The notes under the pieces: model-generated
What the model was told of the DNA's origin: nothing
Seen by the model: only the letters and a program-made list of their open reading frames with translations
Databases searched by the model: none
NCBI GenBank assembly: GCA_013339895.1
Contig: JABACO010000006.1
Span: forward strand, 6,646,087-6,710,086
DNA length: 64,000 nucleotides
Origin: Ephydatia muelleri
Taxonomy: Eukaryota; Porifera; Demospongiae; Spongillida; Spongillidae
Reading direction: 5' to 3'
Part shown: in pieces, positions 55,800 through 64,000 of the stretch
How the letters are laid out: every line of letters begins with the position of its first letter
Numbering within the stretch: the first letter of the stretch is position 1
Translations under genes and position numbers: made by a program

Positions 55800-56330
55800 A
55801 GCAATTCCTGTCCAGAAGATGTGCTTGGATGGGTGGGAAAGGGTAAAACCTGTGGCGTTTGAGGTAAAATTTACCTCTCATCTACCTCCTGCCACTTTGG
55901 GTGATGCTTGTAAACCAGCAGGCGTTGCAGCTTATACAGCAAAGTGTCAGAAGCATTCTTCCAATGACCCAAAGTGTCAGGAGTTGGGGTGGGTCTGTAT
56001 TCCCCTAGCTGTTAAAACTTACGGCAATTGGGATAAAGAGGCCAAAACACCTTATTGTGACTGGCGACTGGCATCTCTCTTTAGAATTAAATAAAAATAC
56101 AGCAATAAATGGTCCCAATCACAGTTTAATAATCTAAATGTTTATTTATGTACAATTAAGTAATTAATTAAAGTCCAAGAGTGTTCTCACAAGTAGCCAC
56201 CCGTCTAGCCATTCGTGTGAATACCTATAAATCTAAGGCATTGGCTAATCTCTATAGTCATATGCTAATGCTCGTGCCATCCTGGCTTGTTCCTACTCGC
56301 ACCTTCTGCAGCAGGTGGATGAACTTTGTG
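55800..56330 (+). pseudogene. LINE C-terminal fragment, split
   Basis: 55819-56094: KPVAFEVKFTSHLPPATLG, DACKPAGVAAYTAKCQKH, SNDPKCQELGWVCIPLAVKT. The final block continues at 56180-56290 (QVATRLAIRV...ALANLYSHMLMLV) after about 100 bp of AT-rich insertion. Close relative of the 52440-54250 copy in wording (AGVAAYTAKC). Confidence 0.65.
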
Positions 56331-56489
56331 TGTAATTGTTTGTATTGTGTGTGGTTGTGTGTGCTTATGTGTAAATTGTGTATTTGCAATGTTCAATAAT
56401 AACAAATAAATAAATAAATAAATTACACAGCAATAAACAAAATGTTATGATAGTTTAAATAATACTAATAATGTAATCAGCCAGTGCTG

Positions 56490-56600
56490 CCCAAAGTGTA
56501 AGATCATTTTGGAGATCTATGGTCGGCTCAATCTCTCTCTAGTGAGGTCATTAACTATGGCCATCCTTTCTAGAAGAATTGTTCTGGGTTAACCAATTAA
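56490..56600 (+). pseudogene. LINE 3' end scrap
   Basis: Reads KIILEIYGRLNLSLVRSL then AILSRR on the plus strand: the last 30 codons of the family. Confidence 0.5.
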
Positions 56601-56679
56601 TTTTAGTTGTCTTTTTGTGTGTGTTGTACATGTACAATTATAATAATGTAACACAATAACTATCAATTAAGGTTATTTA

Positions 56680-56870
56680 ATGATCTTGGAATGCTCTGCT
56701 AAGGATTGCCCTGACATTGGCCCTAACAAGGGTCAGGTTTGGCTTCCCATATAGAGCTGTGATGCTAAGGACGTTGGGCAGTTCTGTCTTGTGCCCAATT
56801 GGGAAGCAAGCTGAAATAATGCCCACTTAGCTTCTGTACCACAGCAACCATACGTCTATATTAATTTATG
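56680..56870 (-). pseudogene. LINE 3' end scrap
   Basis: The minus strand encodes an ALYGKPNLTLVRANVRAIL-type ending preceded by a WGTEAKWALFQLAS-type block. Opposite orientation to its left neighbour. Confidence 0.5.
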
Positions 56871-56998
56871 TATTTATATTATTAATGATATACATGAATA
56901 CATACATGTCCAATACAGACACATTATTGCTATACTGTTTATTTTAATGAATCTACAGTTCTACTTACTAATCAGCCTACAGTTCCACTAACCTACCC

Positions 56999-57790
56999 TT
57001 AGACAGCTTCCCCTCCCATGATGGCCCTTGCCACAGACCTCACCAGGGACATGTTGAGGCGGCTATAGATTTCAGACAACGTTTTGGATTTGGGGATAGC
57101 CTTGCTGATGGAAAGCAGAGAAGCAAGCCGGGAAAAAACACTCTGAGCCTCCTTCTCCCAATTGCCATACGTTTCCACTGCTAAGGGGATACATAACCAT
57201 CCCAACTCCTGGCACCTGGTGTCATTGGCTGCATGCTTTCTGCATTCAGCAGCATATGCTGCTGCCCCCACCGATGCACTGGCATTGTTCAGGGATACGG
57301 GAGTAAGGGGTGAAGTGACTGTAACGTCAAAAGCTGCTGGCTTTCCCCTGTTCCATCCCTGAACCAGGATATCTGCAGGACGGGAGTTCATATGGTCCCT
57401 AGCTAATCCATACCCTACTTCGACCCGCACAGAAAGGTGGGCGCGACGACAGAAGTTGGCAATATTATCTGCAAGCAGTTTTGCCGTGCTACCACATCAC
57501 CACCATGTCTACAAGTGGCTGCAGGTGACCTAGAGGGTCAAGGGCAGTGTCAGGACAAAGAGGGCACAGGGAGCCACCTGACATGTCAAGACCTAACCAC
57601 CATCTAAGAGCTACCTGGCATTCAGCTGAGTCCAGATGCAAATCCAGACCAGTAGATGGGATTTCTGAAATCCAAGAACCTGCATGAGGGGCAGAAACCG
57701 AAAGGATTCGAGCCTTATTTACTTGGGAGGAGGAAGATAGCAGAGATTGGAAAGCGTGATTATCCAGCTTCTTAGGCAGAGCTTATTATT
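56999..57790 (-). pseudogene. LINE C-terminal half
   Basis: The best preserved C-terminus: a 143-codon clean frame at 56999-57430 (RPADILVQGWNRGKPAAFDV, ECRKHAANDTRCQELGWL, PLAVETYGNWEKEAQ, IYSRLNMSLVRSVARAIM). Upstream, a Cys/His block (CRHGGDVVAR-type) and a connector to about 57780 with stops. Confidence 0.75.
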
Positions 57791-57975
57791 CCCTGGGTAG
57801 GCTGGTGTTATGGTTCCCCCCTACGTTATGGCACCCTCTTGGACAGTTAAGTTCAGAGACAGGGGTCCAGCAAGGGGATCCCCTGGGTCCACTTCTCTTT
57901 ACCTTAGTTCTGCACAAGTTGGTGTTATCCATCGCACAGGACAAGGATTGTCTATCTCTATTGTCCAACAGATTA
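57791..57975 (+). pseudogene. LINE RT fragment
   Basis: Plus strand: LWHPLGQLSSETGVQQGDPL then GPLLFTLVLHKLVLSI, the conserved QQGDPLGP motif of the RT palm. It faces the minus-strand copy on its left. Confidence 0.7.
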
Positions 57976-58132
57976 TTAAATTGCATACACCGTACAGCAC
58001 ACCAACAAAATCAAAGTCACAGCAGCAACCACCCCCACACCCACACACCTCAACCCCCCTCCTCCAACTGCCAAAACCTTGCACGGGAGAGCAAGGCCCT
58101 AGCATTGGCTCTCACGAGCAAAAGTCTTAGCC

Positions 58133-58560
58133 TCAGTACAAGATGGTGGTAGCCTGTGATTTGTTACATCCCATTTGGATAGCTAGACGACGCGAGAAGG
58201 ATTGTTGTGCTTCCGTGCCCCAACATCCATATGACTCCACAGCTAGGGGAATGCACACCCATCCAAGCTCAGCACACTTTGAATCATTGGCATTATGCTT
58301 TCTCGCCTCAGCAACCAGAGCAGAAGACCACACCTCACTCGCTTCAGTCAAAGTGATTGGATTAAGCAGTGAAGTGATAGTGAGGTCAAAAGCAGCAGGT
58401 TGCCAAGGTGAACAAGTACGTCAGCAGGACGAGAGTGCAGCCTGTCAAGACCAAGACCACTTCCAACTTCGACCTGACCTCCTAAGCAAGCCCTATGACA
58501 GGACTCCACAAAAACATCACGAAGGCTGTTGTGACACAGGACCACATCACCTCCGTTTTA
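58133..58560 (-). pseudogene. LINE C-terminal fragment
   Basis: Minus strand: LRDVFVESCHRACLGGQVEV, RPADVLVHLGN, ARKHNANDSKCAELGWVCIP, AVESYGCWGTEAQQSF. A frameshift near 58370 and a 5' end at about 58560. Confidence 0.7.
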
Positions 58561-58569
58561 TTATTCTAT

Positions 58570-61500
58570 TGGAACAAATTAATCTGAAACAAATAAACCT
58601 TGCCAGTACACTGCATTTTAATTGTTACATTTCATGTAATCTGATTTCATAAATATTCCATTCACAGCCAGTTACATGTTAGGTCTACGCTCGGTTTGAG
58701 CCATAGTTTGTGATTTATTGGCATGCTCTCCATATGGGATCGTTTCGATCTAAAGCATACTTTATCAAGATTTCAATTTATTTATATTCTAGATGTCCTC
58801 TACACATTGCTTCTTACGCACTGACAATAGGAGTATCTGTCACGGAGTTGTAAGGTGCTGAATATATAATTAGCCATACATTTCTATTGTAGATCCCTTT
58901 TGCGGATGTGGAACTAGAAAGAACCTGCTTGAGGGTTGTGTGCAACATAGGGCATGTATATTTATATTGTATACTATCAACATGTTGAAGATAGATGTTA
59001 CTATATTTGACTACCGACTACAACCAATATGTTGAAAATCATGCAAAATTTAGCATAACGTCATAAACATTCAGAATTACTGCATTGATTTCTGAAACCC
59101 AATTACTAGTTTAGTACCCAGCCAGTTCACATTTGTACCGCAAAATGCCTTGCCAATATTCAAGGGTACAAATTACTTCAGCTCAAAAGGCCGAGACAGC
59201 ATTATGGAAAACAAGCAAAGCTTTATACACTGTATATGATTTCACCAAAGAATTAGAGTGTATTATACCTTTAGCTCTAATTTAGGTATACAGCAAGCAC
59301 GACATTGCTGTTCTCCTTGACTTGCACACCATACTCATACTTCAATGCTACTAAATTTAGCCATGTCACGGACTCCTACTTTTACTCAAGTTTCAGCGAC
59401 TCCCAATCATGTGCTTATTTTGTTTCCACACGGCAGCTCTATGCATGTACATAGTACAGTTCTGAGTTCGAAGGGAGTTTGGCTAGAGATAGATAATGAG
59501 TCGCATTGAGCAGTACGTACGACAAAATTACCTGTTGAATTTTCACCCCGGCGTGTATTTTGTCCGTTTGGAGGGCCTGCATGTCAGGATAGAAAAGAAA
59601 GTATGTTTCAGTAAACACATCTTCCAGGCCCTGCATCTCTCCTCGTTCTATGTAATGTTCACACTACCGCGATATACACTGGAACCGTTCTTTGATATAG
59701 GCGGTCTAGAACAGAACGCCAAATAGAGCTGGTCTGAGAACTTACCAGAACGGTTCTTCCGCCAGTGTGAACAACAACCGTCTCATAAGCGTATAACTAT
59801 TATTGTTAAGTTACAGCCAAATAAGGCACTGATAAACAATTGATTTATCAGCACAAATTATGTTAACTTTACCTACACAAAGCTCAATTCCTATAGAAAT
59901 TAATAATAATAATAGACAAATAAATAAAAGGCAATTTAAGTAGCTTAAAGCAATTCATTATTGCAACAAGTAACTAAAAATATTCTCTATGAGAAAGTGA
60001 TAGGATTTGGGTATAAAGCAAGGAAACAAGGGTTTTACAATAAGGGAAATTGTAAACAAATAGTCTTCTATTTAGCACCTGCAAATGCGCTAAATATACG
60101 ACTAATACATTTTACCTTATTGTTAGACCTAATAGTTTCCTTGCTTTTACGGTCCGTGTACTTTAGACCACTCCATGCCCAAATCAGTCAAAATGTTTCA
60201 CAAAATTGATGCAAAACTCCAATTACTTAAATGGAAATTTAGTCATTCGGAATTTACGTCACTGCGCGTTGTAAAAATTAAAAAATCTAAACTTCATACA
60301 GCTAAATACTGAAACTTTGTTTGGTATTTTATTTATTTTAACTTTTTGGATTAAATTTTATCCACTAATTCCCAGTTACGTTGCTTACAGTTTTACGGCT
60401 GTAAAATTCGAACTCCGTTACTCTCGAAGACCAACGGCTCAAATGTATAGAAATTTAGGTTTTTAGTTGTAATTCGCTTTAAAATCCATTATCTTAGCCT
60501 CGGTTAGTGACTTTGGAACTTTTCATCACTTTTGGTGCACAAATCTGACTCAATCACTAATATGTCAAATCGGTTAATTCTCTTTCTTTTTTTTTAACGA
60601 TATCCTCGCCCGTCCGGTTCCCGGATCCCACGCTGCTGAAGCTAATTGGGGGTGTAAAAAGAAGTGCGCAACCCGAGCTGAACGGTATATATATACCGGC
60701 TTTGAAGTTAGCGGCGTATAGGGATACTTGTAGCTATTGAGAGGTGGGCTTGCAAGCCTTTGAAATGTAGAATTCATGCGTTGTGGACTCGGACGTGAGG
60801 CACAGATGCAGGTTACCTCACTTCTACGTTACTTCGAGTATAGTCAGGCGTAGCCAGACCCTCGCGTGGATCCGGCTACGCCGGATCCGACTGACTTAGC
60901 GCGGCACAGAAATATTTTTCGCTTATAATTACTTGCATGCTGATAGACATACCTGCATGCTGCTTACTGTGGCGCCCCTTGGAAAGCTGACGTAGCCAGG
61001 ACTTGGGGGTCGCTCATATCATACCATAATGATGTGGTATTTTGGCATTGTCCGGCGTCCCGCAATAAAAGAATCGCTAAACATACTTATGACGATGTTA
61101 TTAAAAGTGGGAAAAAAAGTCTTACATACATGTATGTAAAACCTTTATGGTTCAAAAAAATTCAATTAAAACGCCTGTCAAGGCTGAGTCTCAATTGTAC
61201 ACCTATACATATACAATTGTTTTTCAAGTTGAGCAGATAATCTATATGCAGCACAGTTTGCATTACGTAATAATACGTAATATTGCGTACGGAAAGAATT
61301 TTTAATCTTGGTCTAAGAGCTGTGATTCAAATAACTAGTTCTATCTTAGTTACGTGACGATAAATAATAGTTTTGCACAATTTAGAATTGATTTGCTACT
61401 AACAGTTACATTTTACTTGATTATAGGACACCCCGAAAAGATCTATTATTTCTATTATGCCTAGCCGTGTAATGGCTATACATCAGTGGAAATAGAGAGG

Positions 61501-62500
61501 ATGGGGGAAGATGAAGTAACATTTATCAACAACTAGTCAATCAAACCTAATGGTGTCCCGTAAAATCATTAATGAAGCAATGCACATAATAAAAAGATGC
61601 ATGTGGGCCAATGCCTGTATCGATCTCAAACATATATACAGTCGTTGAGTACTGCATTAGATGAAATACTGTAGCCATCTCTATATAAACTTTTATTCTG
61701 TTAACTAAAGAGCGACTGATTGAAATACGATAGCTTCTGTTAAGTCAATCCGCATCCCAATGGGTTGTTCCAAATTATGTGTTATATTCAAATGTCCACC
61801 TGCTCTTTCCTACTGCCTAACAGCTTCCTCGGTGATTAGAAAATAAAAGCAGAAACATGTGCGGCTCTGTTTCTGTTTACTGATCTAATGGTCAGAAATT
61901 CTCACATCAGATGTGGGATGTGGTGCTGATTCCAAGATTCCAAGCTGCCATCATGCTCCAAAATTTAATGTAAACCGAGGTACAGAAGCTGTATGGCATT
62001 GTCCAAGCTTCTTCATTCATATCAATTAGAATTTTTTTGTATCAGATAGTTGAGATGTGTAGATTTTAACTCATCTGTATAAAAAAGAAAAAAAAGCCTT
62101 GAAAAAAATTCAGAAAAAACGTTGGAATGCTGCTTCTGTTTTGGTAACTATTAATTGTTTTGTGTGAGAATGATCACACTAGCTAGCAATCAAATAGTTC
62201 GTTAAAATACCATGCAATTAAGAATTACCAGTAACCCATTGTGTCCAATGCATGATATTAGCCAAATTTCAGTATGCTGAATTGTAGCGAATTATCAGAC
62301 TGCTAGGTGCGGTGGTTGCCAAGATGCCTAGACTTTCAATTGAATCGTTAAATTCATTGTTATCCGCATCAATAGTATCTAGTAAGTTTCAATATGTATT
62401 AATTGCCAGTAACACAGGGTTGATGTACTACTTAATCATTTTAATGTTGAGTTTATTTTTTGCTGACCCTTAACTGCTCCACTGCACAGCCATGTCTGTC
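58570..62500. other. No recognisable gene
   Basis: About 3.9 kb of AT-rich sequence. Short frames (59496-59726, 59961-60209, 61034-61240) show no motif. A GGATCCGGC-TACG-CCGGATCC imperfect palindrome lies at 60868-60888. No RNA gene was noticed by eye. Confidence 0.45.
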
Positions 62501-62512
62501 AGAAAATGAATC

Positions 62513-63277
62513 ATGAAATACACAGCTGTCAGCTATGAAAGCCAATACCGTAGTGATAAGTTTGGTACTTTATGGTCTTACATGAGGCACACATATGTGG
62601 AATTCCTGCACTTGTTGAAAGCACTTAAGCGTAATTATAAAGTAAATGTCACATTACCCATTGTTTGTCTTTGCGAGTGTAGTGAATACCTCTCCATCCT
62701 AGAGAAAATCAAAGTACATGTAAATCAATCACAATGGCAATTATGGTTTCTAGGCCTAGTGGTAGCAAATTGAATTACACAACTATCCCCAGCACATTCG
62801 TGATGTAGCTGTGTGCACTCTGGCCACTCTCCCTCCCCTCTGTCTCGTGCAACCTACACAGCGAAACCATTACATTGAGACGGTCACATTTTGCCTGCAA
62901 TTATTGTAATCCAATCACGGTGGTGAAGCACAGGCACACTCCTATTCAAAATTGTACACTCCAAATTCAAAAGGGGAAACATTCAAGGATGAAAGATGAT
63001 TTTGTATAAGATAGAGGGAAGGAGAAGTGATCATTTGGTGATTTTTTCCTATCCATCTCGAATTGCAGGTCATTATATAGGATATTCAGAACGTTTTGAG
63101 CATCAACATTTGAGAGGAAGATATTCATATGATGATGGTTATGGCGGGTGTGAAATACGGCAGTCAAGACAAATACATGGGGGTAGCATTCGAGAAGAGC
63201 CTTTTGCTGACATAGCATTTCATGGCAACCCTCCTAGGAAGAACTGGAGAACAATTGTATGGAATTCACATCTTTAA
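62513..63277 (+). other. Two unrecognised open frames
   Basis: 62513-62773 (86 codons, YMRHTYVEFLHLLKAL; helical look) and 62996-63277 (93 codons, with RGRYSYDDGYGG and HGGSIREEPFADIAFHGN). An AG precedes 'gtcattatataggatattc' near 63070, so the second could be part of an exon. Not recognised, and chance cannot be excluded. Confidence 0.25.
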
Positions 63278-63475
63278 CGTGTGGAAACTGTGCAGACTGA
63301 TGATATGCATATGTGATTACGTAAATCTAGTAGTGACCATTATGTGTAATGAATGGGTACATTTATATGCATACATTGAGCCATCAAACGTTGGTATTGT
63401 TAATTAATCTACATGAAATTATGTTGATTACTAGCATCAATGAAACATTAGGTATGCGCAACTTTTGACTACGGT

Positions 63476-63570
63476 CTTGTATGGTTAAGGCTTAGACGGA
63501 TTATCAATGAGTTGTATTTTATTTTATTTTCGGTTTTCAGTAGTTTTGAAATATTTTTCATGTATGCATG
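63476..63570 (+). repeat. Dispersed repeat R3, copy 2
   Basis: Diverged copy of 45838-45932 in the same orientation. Confidence 0.5.
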
Positions 63571-63645
63571 TATATGATAATTGGGACAGTTTCCGCGAAA
63601 ATTGCCCCACGGATATATCATAAAATGTTATAAAAATGCATCGCG

Positions 63646-64000
63646 GGTGAATCGCTATAACTTCCCCTCCCACTTCATCCACTCGTTCTCGTTTATCTAA
63701 TCGATTTCCCGCGAATGCTTCTTCCCCCCTATGTTTAGCCGCGCACCCCGCGACAGATCTTCAAGCCCGAAGGGACCCTCCAGAGTCACAGTTACAGCTG
63801 CCTCAATCACAGCTGCCCCAATCACAGGCCCAGCTGCTAAGTTCACACTCGGAAGATGAGCTTCGGACGGTGTTTCTTGAAGAATCCAACCCACAATCAC
63901 AGCTTCAAACTCCGTTAACCACACGACCACAACCCCCTTTCACGCCAGCCGCGAATGGATTAGCACCCTTTCAGCTTTCAGCCTCGCAGCCTTCGCCTTA
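63646..64000 (+). CDS. Q/P/S-rich open frame running off the window
   Basis: Open in one plus frame from about 63646 to the end with no ATG. Composition is Gln/Pro/Ser-rich with a small repeat (LPQSQLPQSQAQ, later NPQSQLQTPL), and an acidic-polar SSHSEDELRTVFLEES between. Low-complexity, possibly the disordered start of a nuclear or transposon protein continuing beyond 64000. It could equally be an exon with its acceptor near 63640. Not recognised. Confidence 0.3.

Noticed and set aside
1-64000. CRISPR array, operons or ribosome binding sites
   Set aside because: The sequence is eukaryotic; tandem arrays seen are minisatellites or slippage products without spacer-repeat structure.

Overview
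The window reads as metazoan nuclear DNA from a marine invertebrate. I favour a sponge or cnidarian-grade animal. Genes are intron-bearing with GT-AG junctions, DNA is AT-rich with many short TACATGTA-type words, and the mobile elements (Ty3/gypsy, hAT, a 3'-fragment-rich LINE, and a WHDHS/HGDGPA plus RING family) are ones I associate with coral and sponge genomes. That placement is inference. No rRNA, tRNA, CRISPR array or prokaryotic gene was seen.

The only clearly host-like genes are a dispersed family of small secreted proteins. Seven loci were found: 2776-3408 (minus), 10039-10964, 14629-15282, 33079-33777, about 36460-36615, 40230-40883 and 47774-48340. Full members have four exons: a signal-peptide exon, a 23-24 nt microexon encoding a PLPI-like motif, an exon of exactly 134 nt, and a last exon of about 210 nt with two conserved cysteines. 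Four look translatable (2776, 14629, 33079, 40230) and three are broken. I do not recognise the family.

Layout: 0-1.1 kb, an intron-bearing integrase remnant and a LINE tail. 2.8-3.4 kb, family gene A. 6.3-9.5 kb, a decayed Ty3/gypsy element lacking its reverse transcriptase. 10-16.45 kb, genes B and C plus a decayed minus-strand RING-containing transposon gene; about 5.7 kb of this (10.69-16.45) is duplicated at 36.49-42.12 kb. 16.7-21 kb, small inverted-repeat elements and two first-exon-like ORFs. 21.5-24.6 kb, a C-rich minisatellite invaded by a nearly complete hAT element. 24.9-32.1 kb, two transposon-type genes on the plus strand, one apparently nested in an intron of the other; the inner gene has an N-terminal zinc-finger/RING arrangement like that of RAG1. 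32.8-34 kb, gene D bracketed by inverted repeats. 42.1-45.8 kb, a second Ty3/gypsy element whose integrase core carries seven in-frame copies of the segment holding the second catalytic Asp. 46.6-49.6 kb, a 187-bp hairpin inside a CA array, gene F, and a 0.43-kb foldback that replaces its C-terminus. 50.2-58.6 kb, at least eleven fragments of one LINE family in both orientations. 58.6-64 kb, largely featureless, with one Q/P/S-rich open frame running off the end.

The main biological story is a young secreted-protein family multiplying and decaying in a repeat-rich neighbourhood, with inverted repeats and segmental duplication as the visible means of rearrangement.
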